This document shows positions 43,601 through 52,112 of a stretch of 64,000 nucleotides of DNA, in pieces. Source of the stretch: Candidatus Albibeggiatoa sp. nov. NOAA. GTDB taxonomy: Bacteria > Pseudomonadota > Gammaproteobacteria > Beggiatoales > Beggiatoaceae. Positions within the stretch are counted from its first letter, which is position 1. Every line of letters begins with the position of its first letter. The position numbers were made by a program, and so were the translations under genes. The DNA lies in assembly GCA_025800385.1 (NCBI GenBank), contig JAOXRS010000066.1:62001-126000 (forward strand), read 5' to 3'. Below the pieces are notes generated by a model, which was given only the letters and a program-made list of their open reading frames with translations, was not told the DNA's origin and made no database searches.

Positions 43601-46266
43601 CCTACTTGGCTAGATGTAATCGCAGTTGTAAATACACCATTATCATTAGTTTCACCTGTTGATGGAGTCGCTCTAGCAGTCTCATCTCCTAAGATCATAC
43701 TAATTGGTACGCCACTGACTGTTACGCCACTGCTATTACGAGCAATCACATCAACATTAATTGCACTTGTACCATCTGCAGCTGCACTACTAGGCGATGA
43801 AACTAATGTCAGTTGAGAGGCTAAGGCATCAACAAACGTCACTGTCACATTGCTAGAAGCCGCGTTACCAGATGCATTGCCGTCACTATCCAAGCTTTGA
43901 GCTGTTGCTGTGATAGTAACTGAACCAGCTACAGTATTAGTTACTTCAAATGTAGCTGAGCCTGAAGCTTCAGTTGTTGATCTAGCTTGATTAAATAAAG
44001 CTGTATTGCTTGCTGTACCTGCTGTTGTAGACAAGGAAACTTGTACATCTTCCATTGGTGTACGGTTATTGTCCAATACAACAACGGTCAAAATTAACTT
44101 GCTTTCACCATCAGCAGGAACAGATTGTGTACTTGGAATAATATTGACACTACTAGGCGGTGTACCTGGTGTCACCGCTGTTCCATCAGAACCTGATTGG
44201 TTAGTAAACGTTAAAATAACAGGAGTACTGCTTGTGCCTTCTACAATTGCACGGATACTAAATGATTCCACATTGGTATTCGTAACTGTGGCAAAGAAGC
44301 GACCATCAGCATAAGTACGCCCATTGTTATCAGTAGAAATAACTGGGTTACCTCGATATTCAAATGAAACAGGTACATTGCTTAAAGGTTGATCATTTGC
44401 TCCTAAAGCACGACCTTGTAGAGTTATACTAGATTGTCCATTCGCAATAGTCTCTGCTGGTGTTGCTTCTAATGTAATACCAGAAACAGCGGCTGTTGCT
44501 GATGTAAATCTAATTGCTTGTTCATCACTGGTTAATTCTGTATCACTGGTTACTGTTGTTGCAGTCAAGTTCAATGTTTCTTCTGCACTATTTGAAATAG
44601 TCACAGTTAAACCTTGTTCACCTGTATTGCCAGAAATATAAAGTGTGCCCACTGTATCTTGTCCTGAGATACGTAAGACAGAGTTTGCTGTACCGCCATT
44701 TAATTTGACAGGGATATTCGGTACAACATTGCCTAAGTTATCTCTTGCTACAATCACAACTTGTGCAGTATCTGAACCATTAGCCAATGCTGTACTATCA
44801 ACGACTTGGATGTCTAATCGAGTAGGTTGTTCACCACCACCTGATGCAATAAATTCAATCACAACAGGGTTAGAACTCACACCACCTGCAATCGCTGTAA
44901 TTGACACAGACTCAGGTACAGTATCGCTGATTTCTGTTTGGAATTGGCCATTTGCGTCAGTTGAACCGATTGAAGTGGTTGCCACCGCAAATGAATTTTT
45001 TGGAAATGCTAATGCAACAGGTACACCTTCAACAGGTACGCCATCTAAATCACGTGCTAATACAAGTAATTTAGCAGTCGTTGTACCATTTGCTGGAATT
45101 GAACCTTGAGTTAATAATGTAGCGGTTACCAGTACATTTGCATCTTGTGCTGTTGTACCGAAGTTTAAAGTAATAGGATCAGCAGAGATACCACCTACAA
45201 TTGGTGTTACGGTGGTGCTTTGTGTGACAAGGTTTGTGATATTAGTTGTAAATTGGCCGCTTTCATTTGTCGAGCCTGAGGCAGGACTTGCAACGGCAAA
45301 AGAATCAGCAGGGAAAGACAATGATACTGGTAAACCAGATAACGCCGTGCCTTCTGAGCTACGAGCAGAGACAATTACTCTTGCAGCCGTTTCACCATCA
45401 GCAGGGATCACACCTTGATTGACTAATGTTGCACGAACAACTGTGCTGGTTTCTGCCGCTTTTGTAAAATTAAGCTTAATCGTATTACCACGGCCGCCGC
45501 CTGCATAAGGGATCACAGAAACAGCTTGTTCCACAGCGTTAGAAATATTAGCTCGAAACTGACCATTTACATCTGTAAGAAATGCTGTTTCTGACGCTGC
45601 TGACGCTTGAGAATCTGGTGAAAAACTTAAGTCTACACTTAAACCCGAAATAGGTGATAAAGATGCATCTCGAGCAGACACTAAAATTTGCGCACTACTT
45701 GAGCCATCTGCGGGAATTTCAGTATTGTTATTTACAATTTCAGCAACAACTGAGCCGCCAAAGTATAATGAGGTTGTACCACCACCTTGGTAGTTTGCAC
45801 GACCTTGAACCGTTAATAATTCGTTTCCATTACCCGTATGTGCAACAGTAAAAGAAACTTGGCCACGTTGATCGCTTGTAATATCTAAAAAGTTTCTGCC
45901 ATTTTCTAAGAAATAGCCATCACCTGTTACACTCACTCGTAGTGGCACATCATTTTCAGTAACCAATCGAGTAATATCAGTGAATGAATTACCATTTGCA
46001 TCTGTCGTTTGGGCATCTGGATTATTTTCAAATACCGTAATTGTGACAATACTACTGCCTGCCGTTGGAATCACTTGTGCTGAGTTGATAAAGAAAATGA
46101 CATCTGTCGTTTCAGTTGTATCCGTTGTACCAGTACCTCCGCCAGTATTGCCTGGGTTAGACAGTAATGCACTCGGTTCATCACCGGCACTGCCACCACC
46201 ACAGGCTGCTAATATGCTTAGCATCATGACTAATGCCAGCCACTTAAAAACCCTTTTTGCTAACAT
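40624..46266 (-). CDS. Giant Ig-like (Big_1) repeat lipoprotein
   Basis: 1880 residues. The lipoprotein signal ends LAAC-GGG (Cys22), with Gly at +2 suggesting outer-membrane sorting. About 14-15 Ig-like units of ~90-110 residues follow; many carry the invasin-type Big_1 pattern (IPADGSSSAQILVSARD ... GLPVSLSF ... ESGQFTTNIT). Towards the C-terminus (residues ~1748-1770, bases 40957-41025) an acidic stretch of the type D-x-N-x-N ... D-x-G-E-D-x-N-x-N-N-x-L-D looks like paired calcium-binding loops. The tail ends with a lone Cys (PIRCAN). A GAGGG ribosome site precedes the ATG. It begins 84 bases after pilQ on the same strand with no terminator between, and a strong terminator follows it, so it is probably the last gene of the pil operon. 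A surface adhesin or pilus-associated role is inferred. Confidence 0.88.
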   Translation of the reverse strand: MLAKRVFKWLALVMMLSILAACGGGSAGDEPSALLSNPGNTGGGTGTTDTTETTDVIFFINSAQVIPTAGSSIVTITVFENNPDAQTTDANGNSFTDITRLVTENDVPLRVSVTGDGYFLENGRNFLDITSDQRGQVSFTVAHTGNGNELLTVQGRANYQGGGTTSLYFGGSVVAEIVNNNTEIPADGSSSAQILVSARDASLSPISGLSVDLSFSPDSQASAASETAFLTDVNGQFRANISNAVEQAVSVIPYAGGGRGNTIKLNFTKAAETSTVVRATLVNQGVIPADGETAARVIVSARSSEGTALSGLPVSLSFPADSFAVASPASGSTNESGQFTTNITNLVTQSTTVTPIVGGISADPITLNFGTTAQDANVLVTATLLTQGSIPANGTTTAKLLVLARDLDGVPVEGVPVALAFPKNSFAVATTSIGSTDANGQFQTEISDTVPESVSITAIAGGVSSNPVVIEFIASGGGEQPTRLDIQVVDSTALANGSDTAQVVIVARDNLGNVVPNIPVKLNGGTANSVLRISGQDTVGTLYISGNTGEQGLTVTISNSAEETLNLTATTVTSDTELTSDEQAIRFTSATAAVSGITLEATPAETIANGQSSITLQGRALGANDQPLSNVPVSFEYRGNPVISTDNNGRTYADGRFFATVTNTNVESFSIRAIVEGTSSTPVILTFTNQSGSDGTAVTPGTPPSSVNIIPSTQSVPADGESKLILTVVVLDNNRTPMEDVQVSLSTTAGTASNTALFNQARSTTEASGSATFEVTNTVAGSVTITATAQSLDSDGNASGNAASSNVTVTFVDALASQLTLVSSPSSAAADGTSAINVDVIARNSSGVTVSGVPISMILGDETARATPSTGETNDNGVFTTAITSSQVGTLQVTAQVQGQDLSENLNLQFTSTSGSSDVTKLVISQFSDSEQLANGDDEVTIQVSALDDQGTPVPNVAIELITSADFPVAFSSLRGATGNDGIFSTTVTSIEVGVVSVTAQAPDTNNIRSETLAVTFNASNTNATPSTIELTVENNNQPADNAAQVILVARVLDERGQPVANAPVDLVSNNPAIEPADGNTNGLGEWRTTLTSEIATSVTITAVTTSGNSTKQSTPQTVTFVEVAQVVPASLTLNTATTTADVNGDIEIIASAIDANGTPMANVSITFEIISGAGIFRDAASGSTSEGGTFTANVSSTNAGIVEIRATAAGRAITSNTIALTFEPTTDTQVPVASLALFSSSQTLDSEGTADGIIISVRVKDANNNVLVGKNVNFSADSGAIQPVTRQVADGGTVQYVVAGATDGLTDTTGQAYARLTTVGEPENRTITVNATSETQSGTIAVDVAGTTITIIGTDSVILNNQVQFTITLQDSAGNGIPNRNIQLNSANGNIFDPSSGITNSAGQLTTTLTASQAGQDSITATAGSMATDGTLALSVSSDSFSLTTTNNAREIPIDIQAGSGTANECIPPLVGCDPATDNQDSLVTFTVTWLQANVPQVGQTINVATTRGTAIPSSGVTNNEGVFEFVMTSESAGPAIVTASSTLEGGPSEQLEIEFVATQASTLALQVEPSTIGVNSQANITNGTPTETSEIIAIVRDARNNLVKGKRVIFTLTDVSGGQLEFGAATTDSFGRATTTYISGTAPSGSDGVRVEAYVEDTSSVRDEVFLTVALKQVFISIGTGNTIIEREDNTTYSYPYSALVTDINGAPVKDVEVVVSIVPIAYFKGFWRYVEDAWEQVVTLQCIAEDINRNAILDTGEDFNNNNQLDPRNIVTFEAGDNSVVEGNTVKVKTDKDGFADFSILYAQIYARWAQVELTARTSVEGSEAEDSINIVLDIAAADVNSENVSPPGVISPFGSETPLEAQAEEAAQGVPIRCAN
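41300..46100 (-). repeat. Diverged tandem Ig-like coding repeats
   Basis: Units of ~270-330 bases recur throughout the lipoprotein gene, recognisable from ADG/ANG-(S/T)xxxxVxVxARD at their start. DNA-level identity is moderate, so the units are old. They are protein-coding repeats, not CRISPR. Confidence 0.7.
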
Positions 46267-46350
46267 TCAAATTCCCTCATAAAAATAAAAATTATGCCTA
46301 AGCTGGCAAACAATAAATCATGTATTTAAAGACGCTATCAAAATATTGGA

Positions 46351-48663
46351 TTAATTTGCTTCTTTAAGAATTTTCGGTGTGACAAAAATCAGCAATTCAG
46401 ACTTAATATCAGAACGGCTACGACGTTTAAACAGATTTCCAACAACAGGAATATCGCTTAAAAATGGTATACGATCAACAGAGTTAGTCGAGTTTTGTTC
46501 ATAAACACCACCTAGAACAACGGTTTCACCATTATCAACTAGCACTTGTGTTTGGACTTGACGTTTACTAATTGGTGGTTCTCCCCCTCCTGTTGCAGGT
46601 AAGAAATCATCTTTACTGACAGAGAGTTCCATGATGACACGATCATCTGGAGTAATTTGCGGAGTCACTTCTAACTTAAGGTAAGCATCCTTAAATTGAA
46701 CTTGAGCAATTGCACCAATACCTGCTGTTGCTTGATAAGAACGTTGTTGACCTTGATAAATGGTTGCTGTTTTCTGATTTGCAGTAATCACTCGAGGGCT
46801 TGCGACAATTTCACCACGACCTTCTTGTTGTAATGCAGATAATTCTAAATTTAATAAATAGCTGCCAATTTTGCCAATAGCAAGACCCAGTGCAGCAGTA
46901 TTACCACTTCCTAATGTTTCAGGTAAACTCACAATAAAGTTCTCACCCTCACCACCACCAATTAAAGTGTTATCGCTGGTAAATGCAGTGCCATTAGAAA
47001 ACTCTGTATTACCCCCAACTTTACCACCAACCACGATGCCATCACCATTGCCTAAATCTTGGTTAGCACTATAACCAAATCGTACACCCAGTGCCCGTCT
47101 AAAATTATCTTCTGCAATCACAACTCTTGATTCAATGAGAACTTGGCGTACTGGCGTATCTAGTGCAGCAAGTAACTCTCTAATTTCACTTAGCCGCTCT
47201 GATGTATCTTGTAAAATCAGTGTATTGGTTCTTTCATCAATAGAAACATTACCACGAGCAGATAAAAATGAATGAGAACTTTCACTGCCACTTCTACTTT
47301 TTAATAGTGCTTCAAAATCTCCTGCTTTAGCATAGTTAATTTGAATATACTCTGTGCGTAAAGGCTCTAATTGTTTAATTTGTTGTTGGTCTTCTAACTC
47401 TTTTTTCTCACGTGCGGCAATATCCTCACGTTTATCAACCATCACAACATTACCTACTTTTTTCATACCAAGACCATTGGCTTCTAAAATAATATCTAAC
47501 GCCTGATCCCAAGGTACATTTTTCAGCCGTAACGTGACATTGCCTTGTACTTTTTCACTGGCAACTAAATTAAGATTAACACCTGGCAATTCAGTCAATA
47601 ACAATAAGGCAGCACGTACATCAATTTTTTGGAAACTAAATGTGACTTTTTGTCCTGTATAAGTTGGCTGCACTTTTTGTTTTTCCGCTTTTTCCTCAGG
47701 TGTTAGCTCTTTTATTTCAATTACATAAGTATTTTCAGTTTGATAAGCTAAATGTTCATATTCCCCAAGGGCTGAGATTTTAACTCGTACATTATTACCA
47801 CGTTTTAAAGTATCAATGTGAGTGACAGGCGTTGCAAAGTCGATAACATCCAAACGGCGGTCAAGCTTGTCAGGTAAATCCGCATCTAAAAAATCAATCA
47901 CAATATCATCACCTTCTTCACGCATATCGACAACAATATTCGGATTTGAAAGCGTAATCATGACCAACCCGGATTGACTTTCTGAACGACGAAAATCAAC
48001 TTGTGAAATATGGGGGCCTTTAGGTAAATAACTTTGACGCACTGTTGGGCGAGAATAAGGTGGTTGTTGCGATGTGGTGCTTGGCTGTACTGTATTTTGA
48101 GGAGTTAGATTTGTTGTATTTGTACGTGGTGCAACATAACTGTCAACTGTAATATCATCATATTCAGGGTATATATCGTTTGCTAATGTTTTGGAAGGCA
48201 GACTTGCTTTAACAATAGGGTCGTCTGCACCAGAACCAGCGAGTTGGTTGACTTGACCTGTAAAGTTTTCAGATGTAATTGAAACAGTATTACCTTGAAC
48301 TTTAATGTCATAAGGCACTGAACTAACCAAGTTTAATACAACACGTGTTCTATCTGTTGTTTCAACAGTATTAACACTTTGCACAGCCCCTACACCTATA
48401 ACCTGAAAACGTTTTTTTAAGTTTAAACTAGCACTTAAAAAATCTAAAACAATCTTTGATGGATTATCTGTTGAAAAGCTTAGAGGCTCTGGAGCTATAC
48501 CTGAAAATATTAAATTTATTTGTACTTTATTACCAGGTAATGCGGAATGTCCAATTTTGTCCAATTGCACAGCATAAGCTGGAGTACCCATCAATAAAGA
48601 GGTAACAAATAAATAAAACAGATATAAAATATATTTTTTTAGCTTCATGACAGCAGTTCTCAT
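46351..48663 (-). CDS. pilQ: Type IV pilus secretin PilQ
   Basis: 770 residues from the ATG at 48663; ATG at 48648 is an alternative, and the frame is open to 48732 inside pilP. Signal peptide ends TPAYA. Domains: two AMIN domains (~30-125 and ~225-320), a secretin N0/STN module (~345-420, VTFSFQKIDVRAALLLLTELPGVNLNLV), an N1 domain with NYAKAGDFEALL and TNTLILQDTSERLSEIRELLAALDTP, and the secretin barrel (~510-765) ending FLSDIPVVGNLFKRRSRSDIKSELLIFVTPKIL. PilQ forms the outer-membrane pore for the pilus and for DNA uptake. It closes the conserved pilMNOPQ set; aroK, which often follows, is replaced by the Ig-like lipoprotein gene. Confidence 0.96.
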   Translation of the reverse strand: MRTAVMKLKKYILYLFYLFVTSLLMGTPAYAVQLDKIGHSALPGNKVQINLIFSGIAPEPLSFSTDNPSKIVLDFLSASLNLKKRFQVIGVGAVQSVNTVETTDRTRVVLNLVSSVPYDIKVQGNTVSITSENFTGQVNQLAGSGADDPIVKASLPSKTLANDIYPEYDDITVDSYVAPRTNTTNLTPQNTVQPSTTSQQPPYSRPTVRQSYLPKGPHISQVDFRRSESQSGLVMITLSNPNIVVDMREEGDDIVIDFLDADLPDKLDRRLDVIDFATPVTHIDTLKRGNNVRVKISALGEYEHLAYQTENTYVIEIKELTPEEKAEKQKVQPTYTGQKVTFSFQKIDVRAALLLLTELPGVNLNLVASEKVQGNVTLRLKNVPWDQALDIILEANGLGMKKVGNVVMVDKREDIAAREKKELEDQQQIKQLEPLRTEYIQINYAKAGDFEALLKSRSGSESSHSFLSARGNVSIDERTNTLILQDTSERLSEIRELLAALDTPVRQVLIESRVVIAEDNFRRALGVRFGYSANQDLGNGDGIVVGGKVGGNTEFSNGTAFTSDNTLIGGGEGENFIVSLPETLGSGNTAALGLAIGKIGSYLLNLELSALQQEGRGEIVASPRVITANQKTATIYQGQQRSYQATAGIGAIAQVQFKDAYLKLEVTPQITPDDRVIMELSVSKDDFLPATGGGEPPISKRQVQTQVLVDNGETVVLGGVYEQNSTNSVDRIPFLSDIPVVGNLFKRRSRSDIKSELLIFVTPKILKEAN

Positions 48664-48686
48664 TCTTTTAGATAGCAATGTTGCAA

Positions 48687-49250
48687 TTAATCTGATGATA
48701 AAGCAATTGAACTGATTTGCTCTACATAACATCCAGCACCATCTGGGTAAAGTTCTCGTACTTCAATCTTAGTTTCTGTAATGTCAATGACTTGTCCATC
48801 ATACTCACCAATATAATCCCCTAATTGAACACGGTAAGTAATTTGATCTGCTCGTGCCGTCACTAACCCCCATAAATTATTCTGGCCATCCAAAAGTGTC
48901 CCTGTCATATCCAGTGCATCTAATGGGATTCTTTCTAAGCCAACTCGAATTCGGTATGGGTCTGGGCGTTCACAATTTTGTTGCAAATTTTGGTCAGTCA
49001 CTGTTGTGATTTGCATATTTTCCGTTTGTGTTGTCTCCATAGACCGAAATGGATCACGTTTATGCTCAACTTCATAGAAATGATTAGGAATAATAGTAAA
49101 AGACGGAATAGGGTCAACTTGTGGGTTCTGTCGTGCTTTAATTTCAGCCACGTATTGCCTTAGGTCGCTCATATCATTATTGCTACAAGCACCCAATATC
49201 ACACTAAATAAGCTGATGAAGATAAGATAAAATAACTGACGCTGATTCAT
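48687..49250 (-). CDS. pilP: Type IV pilus assembly lipoprotein PilP
   Basis: 187 residues. Lipoprotein signal with LGAC (Cys22). An N-terminal unstructured part contains the conserved HKRDPFRS motif, and the C-terminal beta domain (~105-187, LDALDMTGTLLDGQNNLWGLV ... YRVQLGDYIGEYDGQVIDI) contacts PilQ. PilP links the inner-membrane PilM-N-O complex to the secretin. It lies between pilO (8-base gap) and pilQ in the usual order. Confidence 0.95.
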   Translation of the reverse strand: MNQRQLFYLIFISLFSVILGACSNNDMSDLRQYVAEIKARQNPQVDPIPSFTIIPNHFYEVEHKRDPFRSMETTQTENMQITTVTDQNLQQNCERPDPYRIRVGLERIPLDALDMTGTLLDGQNNLWGLVTARADQITYRVQLGDYIGEYDGQVIDITETKIEVRELYPDGAGCYVEQISSIALSSD

Positions 49251-49258
49251 GATGGTTC

Positions 49259-49873
49259 CTATTGAGCTTCACTCTCATCTAAATAGCGATAAATTTGAGC
49301 AGTCATTTCCATGGTTAACGGTTTATCACTATTCCGTGATGATGATGTTTCAATCGAAATATTATGCTGTGTCACAATACGGGGCATTGCTGCAATACCA
49401 CTCACAAAGTTGCCAAATGAGTGATAATCACCATTTAAACGCAAAGTGATAGGCAATTTAACATAGACTTGCCCTACTTCTTCACGACCAGGTTTAAATA
49501 GCTCTGAGCTTAACCCCGTTGCAATGGCTTGTTGAGAAATATCCTGAATAAGACCCGCAACTTGGGCTTTATTTGGTAAGCGGTTCTGTAAGTCTTCTAA
49601 ATTTGACTCAATTTCGCGCAACTGTTCTTGTAATTTAGGTAAAGTGGCTGCTTCCCACTGTTTTTGTTTGAACTTATCCCGAAGTTCTACTTCTTTTCTT
49701 TCTTCTGCTGATAGTTGTGTTTGTTGTTTTTTAGTATCAAAATAATATCCCCCAACCAGTGCTGCAATAAAAACGCCCAATACGATGGCAGCTTTAACCA
49801 TGACTGGCCAACTACCTACATTATTAGGGTCGAGGTTCTTAAACTCTTCAAAATCTATTTTAAGATTAGCCAT
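49259..49873 (-). CDS. pilO: Type IV pilus inner-membrane protein PilO
   Basis: 204 residues: a short cytoplasmic tail (LKIDFEEFKNLDPNNVGSWP), one membrane helix (~28-46), a coiled coil (~50-100) and a ferredoxin-like periplasmic domain (~110-200, YVKLPITLRLNGDYHSFGNFVSGIAAMPRIV). PilO dimerises with PilN to form the alignment complex. It begins two bases after pilN. Confidence 0.96.
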   Translation of the reverse strand: MANLKIDFEEFKNLDPNNVGSWPVMVKAAIVLGVFIAALVGGYYFDTKKQQTQLSAEERKEVELRDKFKQKQWEAATLPKLQEQLREIESNLEDLQNRLPNKAQVAGLIQDISQQAIATGLSSELFKPGREEVGQVYVKLPITLRLNGDYHSFGNFVSGIAAMPRIVTQHNISIETSSSRNSDKPLTMEMTAQIYRYLDESEAQ

Positions 49874-49875
49874 AA

Positions 49876-50466
49876 TTAAGCCTCTTCTTCCTCAGTGGCT
49901 TTAGGAGCAGCTTGATTAAATCTAAGCTTAAAAGTACTGACTGTCTGCTTTTGTTTGTTTCTTGAACCTGAGTTTTTGCGGGCTTCTCGTACAATTTCAA
50001 TAATCGTTGGATTTTTCATCCATTCAGAACGCTCAATGGCTTTCATCAATGAAGACACCCGTGCATCTGATTGTGCATAGCCTTCTAATGTGACTTGCTC
50101 ACCTTTTTGCTCCATACTGGTAAAGTACACGCCATCTGGTGCTTGTAAAACTAATTCATCAAATAAGTGAACAATACGAGGGCGGCTGGTTTCTAGTTCT
50201 TGAATCACATTCATCCGTTCAATTAAGCGTTGTTTCTTATCTTCTAGTTGCTCAATCTCTTTGATTTTCTGTTCCATCAATTTAATTTCACCATCCAAGT
50301 AGCTGTTGCGACTTTGTTGATAGCTAATTAAACTTTGCATATATAAATGCACACCCAACATAATAAGACCCGCTACAGCCAAACCTGCAACTACTGCAAC
50401 GCCAAATCGTGCTTCACGTTCTTTTTTTAGCTTCTCGCGCCAAGGTAGTAAGTTAACATTAGGCAT
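49876..50466 (-). CDS. pilN: Type IV pilus inner-membrane protein PilN
   Basis: 196 residues. The cytoplasmic N-terminus MPNVNLLPWREKLKKERE is the conserved PilM-binding motif; one membrane helix lies at ~22-44, followed by a coiled coil (~50-90) and a small alpha/beta domain (~98-160). The C-terminal ~35 residues are charged and probably flexible. Three bases separate it from pilM. Confidence 0.97.
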   Translation of the reverse strand: MPNVNLLPWREKLKKEREARFGVAVVAGLAVAGLIMLGVHLYMQSLISYQQSRNSYLDGEIKLMEQKIKEIEQLEDKKQRLIERMNVIQELETSRPRIVHLFDELVLQAPDGVYFTSMEQKGEQVTLEGYAQSDARVSSLMKAIERSEWMKNPTIIEIVREARKNSGSRNKQKQTVSTFKLRFNQAAPKATEEEEA

Positions 50467-50469
50467 AAT

Positions 50470-51543
50470 TTAGTACTCATCAAACGTGCGTAAAGCCAAA
50501 CCACAAGCAATCATCAACGAAGGCGCATCAGACATTAGGTCTTTTTTATTCACTTTATCTGATACCGACATGCCTACAAAAGGATTTACAATAGTAACGT
50601 GACCGCCCACTTTATTACTAATATTATCAATTACACCGTTAATAGATGCACAGCCGCCCGCCACCAAAATATGAGATAATTTTCCATACGTTGATGTAGA
50701 GTAATAATATTGAATTAAGCGACTCACCTCTTGAGCAACATCTTCTTTAAAAGTTTCTAATAAAGTGGTTTCGTAATCTTCTGGTAGCGTATTCTCGCGC
50801 TTGGCTAGCTGCGCCTCGTCATAGTTCAAACCATAAGTATGTTGAATGTCTTCTGTTAATCGCTTACCGCCAAACATATCTTCTCGGGTAAACACAATCC
50901 GATTTTCACCCATAATATTGAGCGTTGTTGTGGTTGCACCAACTTCAACAAGTGCAATCGTATCCTCTTCGTTAATTTCGGGATCATTGTGCATTACCAT
51001 ACGAAAAGCAGTTTCTAGTGCATATTTATCAATGTCGACCACACGGGTTTTTAAATTACCCATTTCAACTGCTGTGACGCGTGCATCCACATTTTCACTT
51101 CGAGAAACAGCCAATAAAATATCAACACGATCAGGTTCACGCTCATTAGGCCCTTGAACCTCAAAATCCATATTAACTTCTTCCAGCGGGAATGGAATCA
51201 ATTGCTCTGCATCCATTTCAATCTGTGCCAAAATATCTGCATCAGACATACCGCCTTCCATAGTGATGATTTTCGTCATAACCGCAGGCCCTGACACAGA
51301 CACTGCTGCATGGTCAGCTTTAGGCTTGGCTTTTTTCACGACTTTTTCAATCGCAGCACCCACTACTTCAACTTCACTTTCATTAATGTTTTTGTCTACG
51401 ACAGCATTCTCTGGCAAAGGCTCCATCGCGTAGCTTTCAACACGGTAGCTTTGACCTGATCTGCTAAGTTCTAACAATTTAACCGCTGTTGTGCTGATGT
51501 CTATGCCCACAACTGGTTCGGGTTTTAAACTGAGGAGGCTCAC
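50470..51543 (-). CDS. pilM: Type IV pilus assembly ATPase-fold protein PilM
   Basis: 357 residues, actin/FtsA-like. Seen: VVGIDISTTAVKLLELS (phosphate 1), VEVGATTTTLNIM (phosphate 2) and LVAGGCASINGV (adenosine loop), with an SHS2-type insert. PilM is cytoplasmic and binds the PilN tail. First gene of pilMNOPQ. In most gammaproteobacteria a divergent mrcA (PBP1a) gene lies upstream; here there are 569 non-coding bases and then divergent prfC. Confidence 0.97.
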   Translation of the reverse strand: MSLLSLKPEPVVGIDISTTAVKLLELSRSGQSYRVESYAMEPLPENAVVDKNINESEVEVVGAAIEKVVKKAKPKADHAAVSVSGPAVMTKIITMEGGMSDADILAQIEMDAEQLIPFPLEEVNMDFEVQGPNEREPDRVDILLAVSRSENVDARVTAVEMGNLKTRVVDIDKYALETAFRMVMHNDPEINEEDTIALVEVGATTTTLNIMGENRIVFTREDMFGGKRLTEDIQHTYGLNYDEAQLAKRENTLPEDYETTLLETFKEDVAQEVSRLIQYYYSTSTYGKLSHILVAGGCASINGVIDNISNKVGGHVTIVNPFVGMSVSDKVNKKDLMSDAPSLMIACGLALRTFDEY

Positions 51544-52112
51544 AAGTTTTCCTTTTAAAACCTAGATGTTACAAAGGATACCTATATTACACATTAAGGT
51601 TTACGCATAAGTATAGACCACATATTACAATTTTTGCACGTTGCTTGTAAATAAAAATTTTAAGTGATTGATATTAAATAAATATGAAATTTAACCGTAT
51701 CTATATACTCAGAATACAAAATTTATGCACAAGCCGTTTTAATTGTAAAATATCTCTTACCAGAAAAGTAAGTTTTTAGCGATATGATATGCTAATTAAT
51801 ACTCCAGTATAAAATATACCCCATTTAAATCACGTATAGCCCACATAACATAAATCCGTATTTCTATATCCAGCATAGCCTACTTTGTTTACTTTGATAT
51901 TTAAACAATGGAGCTCAATCGATTTCTTTCCAAAATGTAAGATGACTACCTTTTCATCATCTTTGCTATGTCCAAAAAATGCGTAAAGAAAAGCCACATA
52001 AAATAAAATTTTACGCTAGAATACACGGTTTTTTTATCAGAAGCATAAGCAGCTATTTGATTGGTTGTGTTGACTGATATTATTCACTGATTACTGACAA
52101 GCGAAACCTAGC
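51544..52112. other. Intergenic region, 569 bases, between pilM and prfC
   Basis: Very A/T-rich, between divergent genes, so it should hold both promoters. A small GTATA-aaa-TATAC hairpin is visible near 51810. I find no tRNA, small RNA signature, repeat or likely small gene, and no promoter pair that stands out. Confidence 0.5.

Noticed and set aside
41300..46100. Regularly spaced repeats that could suggest a CRISPR array or satellite DNA
   Set aside because: Units are ~300 bases, diverged and in frame, encoding Ig-like domains. The propeller repeats at 58850-60800 are rejected for the same reason.
51544..52112. Possible missed gene or RNA in the 569-base gap before pilM
   Set aside because: No coding frame with a ribosome site on either strand, no tRNA-like cloverleaf and no repeat was seen.
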